From: Modestobacter roseus
GTDB taxonomy: Bacteria; Actinomycetota; Actinomycetes; Mycobacteriales; Geodermatophilaceae
Reading direction: 5' to 3'
DNA: 64,000 nt
NCBI RefSeq assembly: GCF_007994135.1
Contig: NZ_VLKF01000001.1
Span: 3,038,001 to 3,102,000 of the forward strand
The position numbers and the translations under genes were made by a program. The notes beneath the pieces are model-generated. The model made no database searches. It saw nothing but the letters and a program-made list of their open reading frames with translations, and was not told the origin of the DNA. Below, piece by piece: positions 54,961 to 64,000 of the stretch. Numbering within the stretch: position 1 is the stretch's first letter; every line of letters begins with the position of its first letter.

Positions 54961-56226
54961 GTGAGCCCGGCAGCGCCCTCCCCCGCCACCGCGGCCGTCG
55001 TCACCACGACCGCCCTGGGGAACCGGCGCACCCCGCTGCTCACCCTGGTCCCCCGCGACGGCGCGCTGGCCTGGGTGCGCCGCGGCGAGGGGCTGGTCGG
55101 CTGGGGCGAGGCCGACCGGCTGGAGGTCTCCGGCCCCGACGCGCTGGCCACCGCCGCCGCCTGGTGGGCCGACCGGTGCGCCCGCACCGAGGTGCACGAC
55201 CCGGTCGGCGTCCCCGGGTCCGGCCCGGTGGTCTTCGCCTCCATCGCCTTCGACCCGGCCGCCTCGACGTCGGTGTTCGTCGTCCCCGAGGTCGTGGTCG
55301 GGCGGCGGGACGGCGCCACGTGGGTCACCGTCACCGGCGACGCCGGCGCCGAGGAGCGCGCAGTGGTGGAGACCTCGCCGGCGGTGACGACGACGTCGAT
55401 CGGCCAGCTCCGCTATGCCGACGGCTCCCTGGACCCCGCGACCTGGTGCGGCGCCGTGGAGGCCGCGGTCGCCCGGATCGACGCCGGCGCCCTGGACAAG
55501 GTGGTGCTCGCCCGCGACCTGCTGGTCAGCGCCGACGAGCCGATCGACCCGCGCCGGCTGCTGCTGCGCCTGGCCGAGCGCTTCCCCGACTGCTGGACCT
55601 TCGCCGTCGACGACCTGCTCGGCGCCACCCCGGAGCTGCTGCTGCGCCGCACCGGCGACCAGCTCTCCGCCCGGGTGCTGGCCGGCACCACCCCGCGCGG
55701 CGCGGGCGCCGAGGACGAGCGGCTCGCCACGGCGCTGCAGGGCTCGGCGAAGGACCTGGCCGAGCACGGCTACGCCGTCCGCTCCCTGGTCGACGCGCTG
55801 CGCCCGTACTGCGACGAGATGGACGTGCCGGCCGGGCCCTCGCTGCTCACGCTGCCCAACGTCCGCCACCTCGCCACCGACGTGCGGGGTCACCAGCACG
55901 GCGACGCCGACCTGCTCGAGCTGATCGCGGCGGTGCACCCGACGGCGGCGGTCTGCGGCACCCCCCGGGACCGCGCCGCGACCCTCATCGGCGAGCTCGA
56001 GGGGATGGACCGCGGCCGGTACGCCGGACCGGTCGGTTGGCTCGACTCCCGGGGCGACGGCGAGTTCGGCCTCGCCCTCCGCTGCGCCCAGCTGACCGGG
56101 GCCGAGGGCGGCCGGCAGGCCCGGCTGTTCGCCGGCTGCGGGATCGTCTCCGGCTCCGACGCCGCGGCCGAGCTCGCCGAGACCCAGGCCAAGTTCGCCG
56201 CCGTCCAGACCGCGCTGGAGGACTGA
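54961..56226 (+). CDS. menF: Isochorismate synthase
   Basis: Converts chorismate to isochorismate for menaquinone, 421 aa from GTG 54961. A TACCCT -10-like element ends 6 nt before it, so the mRNA is probably leaderless. The catalytic C-terminal domain shows [19 protein letters not shown], the region around [31 protein letters not shown] and the signature [17 protein letters not shown]. It is the first gene of a plus-strand unit with the GGDEF-EAL gene and is divergent from menG. A salicylate/siderophore role is less likely given the men context. Confidence 0.9.
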   Translation: MSPAAPSPATAAVVTTTALGNRRTPLLTLVPRDGALAWVRRGEGLVGWGEADRLEVSGPDALATAAAWWADRCARTEVHDPVGVPGSGPVVFASIAFDPAASTSVFVVPEVVVGRRDGATWVTVTGDAGAEERAVVETSPAVTTTSIGQLRYADGSLDPATWCGAVEAAVARIDAGALDKVVLARDLLVSADEPIDPRRLLLRLAERFPDCWTFAVDDLLGATPELLLRRTGDQLSARVLAGTTPRGAGAEDERLATALQGSAKDLAEHGYAVRSLVDALRPYCDEMDVPAGPSLLTLPNVRHLATDVRGHQHGDADLLELIAAVHPTAAVCGTPRDRAATLIGELEGMDRGRYAGPVGWLDSRGDGEFGLALRCAQLTGAEGGRQARLFAGCGIVSGSDAAAELAETQAKFAAVQTALED

Positions 56227-56300
56227 GCGGGCTCACCCGTCCGGGCGGGCCCGCGCCCGTACGCGTCAAGTCCCGCGGCGGACCGGCCGACGGTCCCGGG

Positions 56301-58988
56301 GTGACGCCCGCCCGCTCCGTCCAGCGACCGGGGCATCGGCGGCGACTCGGTGCCGGTGCCGTGGTCGCCGTGGGGACGGCGGCCGCCGTCGCGACGGTCC
56401 TGCTCCTCTCCGGCACCACCGCGGCCGGCTGCGCGTACCTGCTGGTGAGCACCGGGGCTGCGGCCGGGGCCTGGTACGGCGACCGGACGCGTCCGCAGAA
56501 CCGCCGCACCCGGCGGCCCTGGCTGCCCATCGCGCTCACCGGCAACGCGCTGGGCGACCTCGCGTGGCAGCTGCAGGTCTGGCTGACCGGCTCGGCCCCG
56601 GGGGTCTCGGTGGCCGATCTGGGGTGGCTGGCCAGCTACGTCGCGCTCGCCGCGGCCTGCCTCACCGCCCGGTTCGACGGCCGTCCCCGGCCCGGCGCCC
56701 GGACGTACGCCCTGCTGGACGGCGCCGCGGCCCTGGCGGTGGCCCTCCTGCTGGTGCACCACAGCTCGGTGACCGAGACGCTCACCGATCACGGGGTGCC
56801 CACCCTCGCCCGCCTGGCCTGGATCGGCTACCCGGTGCTCGACGCCGTCGTCGTCGGGCTGATCGCCTGGCGGGTGATGCTCAACGGCCGGGTCCGCGCG
56901 GTCAGCGCACTCGTCCTCAGCGGCGCCCTGTGCTGGCTCGGCGCCGACCTCGGCTGGCTGCTGCTCGCCTCGCCGGACACCGTGAGTGGCTGGCTCGACG
57001 TCGCCTGGCTGGCCGGCATCCTGCTGTTCGCACTGATCCCCTGGGTGCCGCCGTCGTCCCCGGGTGGCGCCGGCGCCGCGGTCACCCGGCCCGGGCACGG
57101 CCCCTGGCGGGTGGCGATCACGATCGCGCCGTTCACCGCCCCGGCACTGGTCGAGGTGCTGGCCTGGCAGCGGCACGCCCACGTCAACCCGGTGCCGGGC
57201 CTGCTGGTGTGGACCGTCCTGCTGGCCATCAGCACCGTCCGCACCCGGCTCCTGGTCCGCGACAGCGCCCGCGCCTGGGCAGCGGTCCGCACCGAGGCCC
57301 GCCGGTCGGAGGCGCTGGCGCTGAACTCCTCCGACGCCGTGGTCGTCGTCGACCCGGCGGGGCGGCTGGTGGCCGACTCCCGGTCGATGGCCGAACTGCT
57401 GGGCCAGCCCGGTGCCGCCGGCGACTCGCTCCCGGCGATGCTGGCCACCATCGGCGTCGACCCGGCCGAGGTGCTGGCCGCCCTGGCCCGGGCCCGCGCA
57501 CAGCCGGGGACCGCCACGGAGCTCGAACTCCGCGGCGGGCAGGCCGGCAGCGGCACCGTGTGGCTGGGTGGGCGCGCCGTCGACCTGCTCGACGACCCCG
57601 ACGTCGGGGGCATCGTGGTCAGCGTCTACGACATCACCCCCCGCAAGCTCGCCGAGGCGGAGCTCGCCCACCAGGCGTTCTACGACGCGCTGACCGGCCT
57701 GGCCAACCGCTCGCTCTTCCTGGAGCAGACCGAGCAGGCGCTGCGCCGGGCCGGCCGCACCGGGACCCCGCCGGTCGTGCTGTGCCTGGACCTCGACGGC
57801 TTCAAGGACGTCAACGACAGCCTCGGCCACCTGGCCGGCGACGAGCTGCTGCGCACCGTCGCCTGCCGGCTGCGGGGCGCTGTCCGCGCGGCGGACACGG
57901 TGGCCCGGCTGGGCGGCGACGAGTTCGCCGTCCTGGTCGACGACCCCCGCGGCGGGCTGCCGGAGGCGACGGAGCTCGCCCAGCGGCTGCTGGACGTCAT
58001 CGGGGCGCCCATCGACCTGGGCGGGCACCGGGTCTCGGTGGCCGCCAGCATCGGCGTCGTCGCCGCGGAGGCGTCCGCGACGCCGCTGTCGCTGTTCCGG
58101 GACGCCGACATCGCCATGTACCGGGCCAAGACCGCCGGCCGGGCCCAGTGGGTGGTGTTCGACCCGGAGATGCGGGCGGCTGCCCTGGAGCGGATCGAGC
58201 TGGAGCGCCAGCTGACCGGGGCCCTGGAGGCCGGGCAGCTGCGGCTGGTCTACCAACCCGTCGTCGACCTGGCCACCGAGCGGGTCGTCGGCTTCGAGGC
58301 GCTGCTGCGCTGGCACCACCCGGTGCTCGGGCCGATCGGTCCGGACCGGTTCGTCCCGGTCGCCGAGGACTCCGGGCTGATCGTGCCGATCGGCCGCTGG
58401 GTGCTGGCCGAGGCCACCCGCACCGCCGCCCGCTGGCAGCGCGCCCATCCCCGGGACACCCCGCTGTCGATGGCGGTGAACGTCTCCGCCCGCCAGCTGG
58501 CCGGTGGCACGCTGCTCGGGCACGTCACCGAGGCGCTGTCCGCCAGCGGCATCCCGCCCTCGTCGCTCGTGCTGGAGGTCACCGAGACCGCGCTGGTCAC
58601 CGACCGGTCCGCGGTCGCCGCGCGGCTCGCCGAGCTGCGCGCGCTCGGCACCCGCCTGGCGCTGGACGACTTCGGCACCGGCTACTCGTCGCTGAGCTGG
58701 CTGCGCCAGTTCGACGTCGACGTGCTCAAGATCGACCGCTCGTTCGTGAGCCTGCTCGACGGCTCCCCGGACGACGCCGCGATCGTGCACGGCCTGGTCC
58801 AGCTGGGCCGCACGCTGCGCCTGGAGGTGGTGGCCGAGGGCGTCGAGACCGCTGCCCAGCGCGACCGGCTGCGCGCCGAGCGCTGCGACCTCGCCCAGGG
58901 CTACCTGTTCGCCCAGCCGCTGGAGGAGCCCGACGCCGAGCTGCTGCTCGCGGACTCGGACGCAGCGGCGCCCCGCGCCCCGGCCTGA
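56301..58988 (+). CDS. Membrane GGDEF-EAL protein with intact signatures
   Basis: Predicted dual-domain c-di-GMP enzyme, ~895 aa from GTG 56301 (start uncertain; little Shine-Dalgarno). It has about nine hydrophobic segments in the first ~320 residues and a PAS-like region (~340-450). The GGDEF domain has the active motif RLGGDEFAVLV (GGDEF at 538-542), and the EAL domain has EAL at 666-668 with EVTET, DDFGTGYSSLSWL, KIDRSFV and VAEGVE. Both catalytic signatures are intact, so cyclase and phosphodiesterase activity are both possible. It is inserted between menF and the convergent menD, 74 nt after menF. Confidence 0.92.
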   Translation: MTPARSVQRPGHRRRLGAGAVVAVGTAAAVATVLLLSGTTAAGCAYLLVSTGAAAGAWYGDRTRPQNRRTRRPWLPIALTGNALGDLAWQLQVWLTGSAPGVSVADLGWLASYVALAAACLTARFDGRPRPGARTYALLDGAAALAVALLLVHHSSVTETLTDHGVPTLARLAWIGYPVLDAVVVGLIAWRVMLNGRVRAVSALVLSGALCWLGADLGWLLLASPDTVSGWLDVAWLAGILLFALIPWVPPSSPGGAGAAVTRPGHGPWRVAITIAPFTAPALVEVLAWQRHAHVNPVPGLLVWTVLLAISTVRTRLLVRDSARAWAAVRTEARRSEALALNSSDAVVVVDPAGRLVADSRSMAELLGQPGAAGDSLPAMLATIGVDPAEVLAALARARAQPGTATELELRGGQAGSGTVWLGGRAVDLLDDPDVGGIVVSVYDITPRKLAEAELAHQAFYDALTGLANRSLFLEQTEQALRRAGRTGTPPVVLCLDLDGFKDVNDSLGHLAGDELLRTVACRLRGAVRAADTVARLGGDEFAVLVDDPRGGLPEATELAQRLLDVIGAPIDLGGHRVSVAASIGVVAAEASATPLSLFRDADIAMYRAKTAGRAQWVVFDPEMRAAALERIELERQLTGALEAGQLRLVYQPVVDLATERVVGFEALLRWHHPVLGPIGPDRFVPVAEDSGLIVPIGRWVLAEATRTAARWQRAHPRDTPLSMAVNVSARQLAGGTLLGHVTEALSASGIPPSSLVLEVTETALVTDRSAVAARLAELRALGTRLALDDFGTGYSSLSWLRQFDVDVLKIDRSFVSLLDGSPDDAAIVHGLVQLGRTLRLEVVAEGVETAAQRDRLRAERCDLAQGYLFAQPLEEPDAELLLADSDAAAPRAPA

Positions 58989-58997
58989 GCCGGCCGA

Positions 58998-60764
58998 TCA
59001 GCCCACTGCGGCGCGCAGCACCGACGCCGCGGCGTCGCGGAGCTGCCCGGCCAGCTCGGCCTCGGCGGCCGCGTCGGTGCGGACGACGACGACGCGGGGG
59101 CCGCCCGCGCCCAGCGCCGCGACCAGCTGCTCCGGCTCGGTGACCGCGGTGGCCGCCCAGCCCAGCGACCGGGCCACCGCCACCAGGTCGCGGCCGTGCG
59201 GCGTGCCGAACACCCGCCGGTAGCCCGCCGCGTACTGCGGCTGCCCCGGCTCCAGCTGGGCGAAGATGCCGCCGCCGTCGTTGTCCGGGACGACGACGGT
59301 CAGGTCCGGTCGCCGCTCGCCCTGCCCGGTGAGCAGCCCGGTGAGGTCGTGCAGGAACGTCAGGTCGCCCATCAGCGCGAACGCCGGGCCACCGCCGGCG
59401 CCCTGATGGGCCAGCGCGGCCCCGACGGCGGTGGAGATGGTGCCGTCGATGCCGGCGACGCCGCGGTTGGCCAGCACGGTCAGCCCGGGCCGGGGCACCG
59501 CCAGCCGGTCGACGTCGCGGACCGGGGTCGACGACCCCAGCACCAGCAGCGCCCCCGCCGGCAGGGTCGCCACCACGTCGCGGGCCAGCCGCGCGGCGGT
59601 GAGCGTCCGCCCGGGGCGGTCGTCGAGCAGCGCGTCGACGGCGATGCCCACCCGTTCGGCCGCCGCCGACCACTCGGCCGCCCACCCGCGCCCCGGGCGC
59701 GGGCCGCCCTCGCGCAGCGCCCTGCCCGGGTCCAGGTACGCGCTGCCGACCAGTGCGCTCCCCCGGCCCGGGTCCGCCCACCGGGGCGCCGGGGCGTAGG
59801 TCTCCACCGTCACGTCGGGGTCGGCGAGCAGTGCGTTGACCGGGCGGGACAGCGTCGGGCGGCCCACCACCAACACCCGGTCGGGGCGGTGCCCGGCCAG
59901 CCACTCCCGCGCGCCCAGCAGCAGCGCCGGTCCGCGCAGCGCCCCGGCGGCGCCCCACGCCCCGCTGCTGGGTTCGGCGAGCACCGGCCAGCCGCGCTGG
60001 TCGGCGAGGACGGCGGCGGCCCGGCCGACCCCCAGCGGCGCGTCGCCGGCGATCAGCAGGGTGCGTCCACCTGCGGGGTCGGGGCCGGTGAGCGGCGCGC
60101 CGTGCGGGGCGCGCCCGCCGGGGACCGCCGCCGTCCACGGCGCGCCGTCCGGACGGCCGGCGAACGGGCCGGTGGGCAGCGGCGGGCGGACGTCGGGGGT
60201 GACGTCGTCGGGCATCAGCGGCTCGCGCAGCGCCAGGTTCAGGTGCACCGGGCCGGGGTCGCCGGACAGCTCTCCGCAGGCCACCAGCAGCGCCTTGGCC
60301 ACCAGCGAGCGCCAGTACCGGTTCTGCGCCGCCTCGCGGCCGGCCTCGGGCACCCCGACGTCGGCCGCCCAGCGCACCGCCCGCCCGTACAGGCCGGGCT
60401 GCTCGATGGTCTGGTTGGCCCCGGTCGCGCGCAGCTCCGGTGGCCGGTCGGCGGTCAGCGCGAGCAGCGGCACCCCGCTGGCGTCGGCCTCCAGCACCGC
60501 GGCGTGCAGGTGCGCGGTCGCCGTCCCGGAGGTGGTGAGCACCGGCACCGGCCGCCCGGCGGCCTTGGCCAGCCCCAGCGCCAGGAACGCCGCCGTCCGC
60601 TCGTCGATGCGCACGTGCAGCCGCAGCCGGCCGGCGGTCTCGGCGTCGGCGAGCGCGAGCGCGACCGGGGCCGACCGGGAACCGGGCGAGACGACCGCGT
60701 CGGTGACGCCGCCGCGGACCAGCTCGTCGACCAACACGCGGGCGAAGGCGGTGGCCGGGTTCAC
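58998..60764 (-). CDS. menD: 2-succinyl-5-enolpyruvyl-6-hydroxy-3-cyclohexene-1-carboxylate synthase
   Basis: ThDP-dependent enzyme that adds succinic semialdehyde to isochorismate, 588 aa from GTG 60764. Markers: SPGSRSAPVALALADAE, HVRIDERTAAFLALGLAKAA (catalytic Glu region), LTADRPPELRATGANQTIEQ, and the ThDP site GDLTFLHDLTGLLTG with DNDGGGIFAQLE. The start overlaps the menC stop (GTGA), so menC-menD are coupled. Confidence 0.95.
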   Translation of the reverse strand: MNPATAFARVLVDELVRGGVTDAVVSPGSRSAPVALALADAETAGRLRLHVRIDERTAAFLALGLAKAAGRPVPVLTTSGTATAHLHAAVLEADASGVPLLALTADRPPELRATGANQTIEQPGLYGRAVRWAADVGVPEAGREAAQNRYWRSLVAKALLVACGELSGDPGPVHLNLALREPLMPDDVTPDVRPPLPTGPFAGRPDGAPWTAAVPGGRAPHGAPLTGPDPAGGRTLLIAGDAPLGVGRAAAVLADQRGWPVLAEPSSGAWGAAGALRGPALLLGAREWLAGHRPDRVLVVGRPTLSRPVNALLADPDVTVETYAPAPRWADPGRGSALVGSAYLDPGRALREGGPRPGRGWAAEWSAAAERVGIAVDALLDDRPGRTLTAARLARDVVATLPAGALLVLGSSTPVRDVDRLAVPRPGLTVLANRGVAGIDGTISTAVGAALAHQGAGGGPAFALMGDLTFLHDLTGLLTGQGERRPDLTVVVPDNDGGGIFAQLEPGQPQYAAGYRRVFGTPHGRDLVAVARSLGWAATAVTEPEQLVAALGAGGPRVVVVRTDAAAEAELAGQLRDAAASVLRAAVG

Positions 60765-61723
60765 GGCGCCTGCACCGCGCTCAGCCGCTCGCGCCAGCGC
60801 CGCTCGGTCTCGGCGTCGGCCGCGGTCTGGGCGAGCCGGTCGGGCACGGGGCGGGTCACCGGCAGCGCGCCGTCGACCGGCAGCAGCGGTTCGCTGGCGA
60901 CGTCGGCGGTGAACAGCGCGACCGTCGCCAGCCCGCAGGCGAACGGCAGCTCCGGCAGCGCCGCCGCCAGCGCCACCCCGGCGGCGATGCCCACCGAGCT
61001 CTCCAGCGCGGAGGAGACCACGCACGGCAGCCCGTGCGCCTCGGCCACCTCCAGCGCGGCCCGGACGCCGCCCAGCGGCTGCACCTTGAGGACGACGACG
61101 TCCGCGGCCTCGCGCAGGTCGACCCGCCGCGGGTCCGGCGCCCGGCGGACCACCTCGTCGGCGGCGATCCGCACGTCGACCCGGCGGCGCAGCGCGGCCA
61201 GCTCCTCGACCGTGGCCACCGGCTGCTCGGCGTACTCCAGGTCGAACCGGTCCAGCGCCGTCAGCCGGTCGGCCGCGGTGTCGACGTCCCAGGCGGCGTT
61301 CGCGTCGACCCGGATCGCGCCGGCCGGGCCGAGCGCGTCGCGGACCGCCTCGACCCGGGCCAGGTCGTCGGCGGCGGCCTGGCCGGGGTCGGCGACCTTC
61401 ACCTTGGCGGTGCGGCAGCCGGAGGCGGCGACGATCTCGTGCGCCCGCTCCGGGCCCACCGCGGGCACCGTGACGTTCACCGGCACCGTGCCGCGCACCG
61501 GGTCGGGCCAGCCGAGCACCGCGGCCTCGTGGGCGCTGGCCCACCAGCGGCGGCTCTCGGCGACGTCGTAGTCCCAGAACGGGGAGAACTCGCCCCAGCC
61601 GGCCGGGCCGCGGACCAGCACGCCGTCGCGCACGTCGAGGCCACGGAAGCGGTTGCGCAGCCGCACGCGGTAGACGTGCGCCTCCAGCGCCGCACCGGCG
61701 CCGCCGGCTGCCGGGACGATCAC
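60761..61723 (-). CDS. menC: o-Succinylbenzoate synthase
   Basis: Enolase-superfamily dehydratase giving o-succinylbenzoate, 320 aa from GTG 61723. Catalytic residues appear in order: TAKVKVAD (KxK), RVDANAAWD, LEYAEQP, IAADEVV and VVLKVQPLGG (Lys). TACGCT lies just before the start and no Shine-Dalgarno is seen, so the mRNA is probably leaderless. It is the first gene of a menC-menD unit, divergent from menE with 58 nt between starts. Confidence 0.93.
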   Translation of the reverse strand: MIVPAAGGAGAALEAHVYRVRLRNRFRGLDVRDGVLVRGPAGWGEFSPFWDYDVAESRRWWASAHEAAVLGWPDPVRGTVPVNVTVPAVGPERAHEIVAASGCRTAKVKVADPGQAAADDLARVEAVRDALGPAGAIRVDANAAWDVDTAADRLTALDRFDLEYAEQPVATVEELAALRRRVDVRIAADEVVRRAPDPRRVDLREAADVVVLKVQPLGGVRAALEVAEAHGLPCVVSSALESSVGIAAGVALAAALPELPFACGLATVALFTADVASEPLLPVDGALPVTRPVPDRLAQTAADAETERRWRERLSAVQAP

Positions 61724-61781
61724 CCGCCCAGCGTAGAGCGCACCCCGGTCACCTGCGGCCCGCGCAGTACCGTGGCTCCTC

Positions 61782-62942
61782 GTGCCCCGGCAGCTGACCC
61801 TCGTGCCGGCGCCGTCGGCCGCCGAGCCCGCCGCGGCGCTGGGCACCGTCTGGCCCGCACTGCGCGCCGCGCTGGCGGGTGGTGCCCCGCTGGCCGTGCT
61901 GCCCGCCGACCCCGGCCCGGCCGACGCCGCCCGGCAGCTGCTGCGCCCGGACGAGCCGCTGGAGCCGGGCACCGACCTGGTGGTGGTCACCTCCGGCTCG
62001 ACCGGGAGCGGCAAGGGCGTGCTGCTGTCCGCCGGCGCGCTGCGCGCCTCGGCCACCGCCACCCTGGACCGGCTGGGCGGCGCGGGGAGCTGGCTGCTGG
62101 CGCTGCCGGTGTCCGCCGTCGGCGGGCTGCAGGTGCTGGTGCGCAGCGCGCTGGCCGACCGGGAGCCGGTGGTGCTCGGCCGCGGCGAGCCGCTGGCCGC
62201 CGCCACGGCCCGGCTGCCGGCCGGTGACCGCCGGTACGTCTCGCTCGTCCCGACCCAGCTGCGCCGGTTCCTGGCCGAGGAGCCCGACGCGCTGGCGTCC
62301 TTCGACGGCGTGCTCGTCGGCGGCGCGGCCAGCGACCCCGCGCTGCTCGCCGCGGCGCACGCCGCCGGGGTGCGCGTGCGCACCACCTACGGCATGAGCG
62401 AGACCGCCGGCGGCTGCGTCTACGACGGGGTGCCGCTGGACGGCGTCTCGGTGCGGGTGGCCGACGGCGGGATCGAGCTGACCGGGCCGGTGCTCGCGCA
62501 CGGCTACCGGCTCGACCCCGCCGCCACCGCCGAGGCGTTCGCGCCTGGTCCCGGCGGCGGGGTGTGGTTCCGCACCCGGGACGCCGGGTCGGTCGACGAC
62601 GACGGCCGGCTGACCGTGCACGGCCGGCTGGACGACGTGGTGATCAGCGGCGGGGTGAACGTCTCCCCGCCGGCGGTCGAGGCGCGGCTGCGCGAGCACC
62701 CGTCGGTCGCCGACGCCGTCGTCGCCGGGGTGCCCGATCCCGAGTGGGGTCAGCGCGTCGTCGCCGCCGTCGTCGCCGCCCCGGGCGCCGCCCCCCGGCT
62801 GGCCGAGCTGCGGCCGTGGGTGGCCGAGCGGCTCGGCGCCGCCGCCGCGCCCAAGGCGCTGCGCCTGATCGACACCGTCCCGACCCTGCACACCGGCAAG
62901 CCCGACCGGCGCGCCGTCCTCCACATCCTGGGAGACATCTAG
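61782..62942 (+). CDS. menE: o-Succinylbenzoate-CoA ligase
   Basis: Acyl-CoA synthetase of the adenylate-forming family, 386 aa from GTG 61782, a compact MenE. The P-loop is TSGSTGSGKGVLL, where the usual Pro of TGxPKG is Gly. Other motifs are TTYGMSETAGGCVYDG, HGRLDDVVISGGVNVSP (hinge) and the C-terminal PTLHTGKPDRRAV with catalytic Lys. Its stop overlaps the menA start. The -10-like TACCGT just upstream suggests a leaderless mRNA. Confidence 0.92.
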   Translation: MPRQLTLVPAPSAAEPAAALGTVWPALRAALAGGAPLAVLPADPGPADAARQLLRPDEPLEPGTDLVVVTSGSTGSGKGVLLSAGALRASATATLDRLGGAGSWLLALPVSAVGGLQVLVRSALADREPVVLGRGEPLAAATARLPAGDRRYVSLVPTQLRRFLAEEPDALASFDGVLVGGAASDPALLAAAHAAGVRVRTTYGMSETAGGCVYDGVPLDGVSVRVADGGIELTGPVLAHGYRLDPAATAEAFAPGPGGGVWFRTRDAGSVDDDGRLTVHGRLDDVVISGGVNVSPPAVEARLREHPSVADAVVAGVPDPEWGQRVVAAVVAAPGAAPRLAELRPWVAERLGAAAAPKALRLIDTVPTLHTGKPDRRAVLHILGDI

Positions 62943-63811
62943 TGGCCACCCCTGCCCAGTGGCTGGCGGGTGCCCGCCCCCGCACCCTGCCCGCCGCCCT
63001 CGCGCCGGTGTTCGTCGGCTCCGGCGTCGCCGCCGCGCTCGACGGGTTCCGGCTCGCCCCCGCCCTGCTGGCGCTGCTCGTGGCGCTCGCCCTGCAGGTC
63101 GCGGTGAACTACGCCAACGACCACTCCGACGGCAAGCGCGGCACCGACGCCGACCGGGTGGGCCCGATGCGGTTGGTCGGCTCCGGCGCCGCCAGCGCCC
63201 GGCAGGTGCTGGTCGCGGCGATGCTCGCCTTCGCCGTGGCCGCGGTGGCCGGCCTGGCGCTGGCCGCACTGTCCAGCTGGTGGCTGGTCGCGGTCGGCGC
63301 GGTGAGCATCCTCGCCGCCTGGACCTACACCGGCGGCCCGATCCCCTACGGCTACCGGGCGCTGGGCGAGGTGTTCGTCTTCGTCTTCTTCGGGCTGGTC
63401 GCCGTCGTCGGGACGACGTTCGCCCAGACCGAGTCGCTGGACGGGCTGGCGTTCGCGGCCGCGGTGCCGATCGGGCTGTGCTCGGTGGCGCTGCTGGTGG
63501 TGAACAACCTGCGGGACGTGCACGGCGACGCCGCCGTCGGCAAGCGCACGCTGGCGGTGCTCCTCGGCGAGGGGCGCACCCGGCTGTTCTTCACCGGGCT
63601 GCTCGTGGTGGTCTTCGCCGCGATCGTGCTGATCGGCCTGGCCCGGCCGTGGGCGCTGTCGGGGCTGCTCGCCGCGCCGCTGGCCGTGCCACCGGTGCGC
63701 ACCGTGCTCGGCGGTGGCCGGGGCCCGGTCCTGATCGATGCGCTCAAGGGCACCGGTCAGCTGACCCTCGCCGTCGGCGTGCTGCTCGCCGTCGGCCTCG
63801 CCCTCAGCTGA
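62942..63811 (+). CDS. menA: 1,4-dihydroxy-2-naphthoate polyprenyltransferase
   Basis: UbiA-family membrane prenyltransferase joining the polyprenyl tail to dihydroxynaphthoate, 289 aa from GTG 62942, overlapping the menE stop by 1 nt. The two Asp motifs are NYANDHSDGKRGTD and NNLRDVHGDAAVGKRTLAV. About eight membrane helices are present. menB, which makes dihydroxynaphthoyl-CoA, is not in the window and may lie beyond the right edge. Confidence 0.95.
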   Translation: MATPAQWLAGARPRTLPAALAPVFVGSGVAAALDGFRLAPALLALLVALALQVAVNYANDHSDGKRGTDADRVGPMRLVGSGAASARQVLVAAMLAFAVAAVAGLALAALSSWWLVAVGAVSILAAWTYTGGPIPYGYRALGEVFVFVFFGLVAVVGTTFAQTESLDGLAFAAAVPIGLCSVALLVVNNLRDVHGDAAVGKRTLAVLLGEGRTRLFFTGLLVVVFAAIVLIGLARPWALSGLLAAPLAVPPVRTVLGGGRGPVLIDALKGTGQLTLAVGVLLAVGLALS

Positions 63812-64000
63812 CAGGGCCCTCAGCTGAGTTCGGCAGCAAGGTGTGGCAGATGTGCGTGAGTCCCGCTGTCGTTCACTAGTCACGCGGCGTGGACGGCGGC
63901 CCGCAGGAGGAGCAGTTCGCCAGGGGGTACGGCCGCACAGCCAGGCCGTCCGCGAACGGCGGGCCCGAGCAATGTGCGGTCATGGCCGGTTCTGGACGCG
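63812..64000. other. menA downstream region, window edge
   Basis: Mostly non-coding. GCCCTCAGCTGA is repeated directly at 63800-63811 and 63816-63827, across the menA stop. On the minus strand an open frame enters from the right edge, has an ATG at 63983 and ends with TAG at 63876. The 35 residues after that ATG contain CSSCGPP and three cysteines. It could be the end of a gene beyond the window or chance; I could not classify it. Confidence 0.3.

Noticed and set aside
55890..58790. Minus-strand open frame of 966 codons
   Set aside because: Antisense to the GGDEF-EAL gene, whose own frame shows all catalytic motifs.
62939..63883. Minus-strand open frame of 314 codons opposite menA
   Set aside because: His/Gln/Arg/Gly-rich shadow; menA on the plus strand carries both prenyltransferase Asp motifs.

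Overview
The window is 64 kb of very GC-rich actinobacterial housekeeping chromosome. The gene order rpmG–hadA–hadB–tRNA-Trp–secE–nusG–rplK–rplA, then rplJ–rplL, rpoB–rpoC and rpsL–rpsG–fusA–tuf, is the classical actinobacterial layout. GTG/TTG starts, an LLM-type flavin/F420 enzyme, menaquinone synthesis beside Complex I, and KorAB with HtpX fit the same phylum. My best inference is a member of the Geodermatophilaceae (Blastococcus / Geodermatophilus / Modestobacter type), from gene order and protein style only; no search was run.

Layout. Positions 1-22645 hold the translation/transcription block on the minus strand. It runs from rplC (cut by the window edge) and rpsJ through tuf, fusA, rpsG and rpsL, then rpoC/rpoB, rplL/rplJ, rplA/rplK, nusG, secE, tRNA-Trp, hadB/hadA, rpmG, tRNA-Met and tRNA-Thr. 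A plus-strand island (5.9-8.4 kb) interrupts it with a trypsin-like protease, a 71-aa companion protein, an LLM-class oxidoreductase and a 31-bp tandem repeat array. Positions 22.7-28.9 kb are accessory: a membrane GGDEF-EAL protein with a ruined GGDEF site, a 29-aa Trp-rich micro-ORF, a two-gene EspC/WXG100-like plus large hypothetical unit, a TadG-like protein and tRNA-Tyr. Positions 28.9-37.4 kb carry a YajQ-family protein, htpX, korA-korB, a cytochrome P450, a PQQ-type sugar dehydrogenase lipoprotein and a polyprenyl diphosphate synthase.

Positions 37.4-53.9 kb are a complete 14-gene nuoA-N operon (NADH:menaquinone oxidoreductase), tightly overlapped and read on the minus strand. Its upstream region has a perfect CRP/GlxR-type operator and a second near-match. 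Positions 54.2-63.8 kb are the menaquinone genes menG, an isochorismate synthase (menF), menD, menC, menE and menA, with a second GGDEF-EAL protein inserted between menF and menD. The men genes and the polyprenyl synthase build the quinone that Complex I reduces; KorAB supplies reduced ferredoxin and succinyl-CoA in the TCA cycle. menB and menJ are not seen in the window.

No CRISPR array, insertion sequence, prophage or integrated element was seen. The most unusual items are the 31-bp palindromic repeat array next to rpoC, the WKW micro-peptide upstream of the EAL protein, the orphan protease pro-domain-like gene, the CRP sites of the nuo operon, and an L33 protein that has lost one zinc cysteine.
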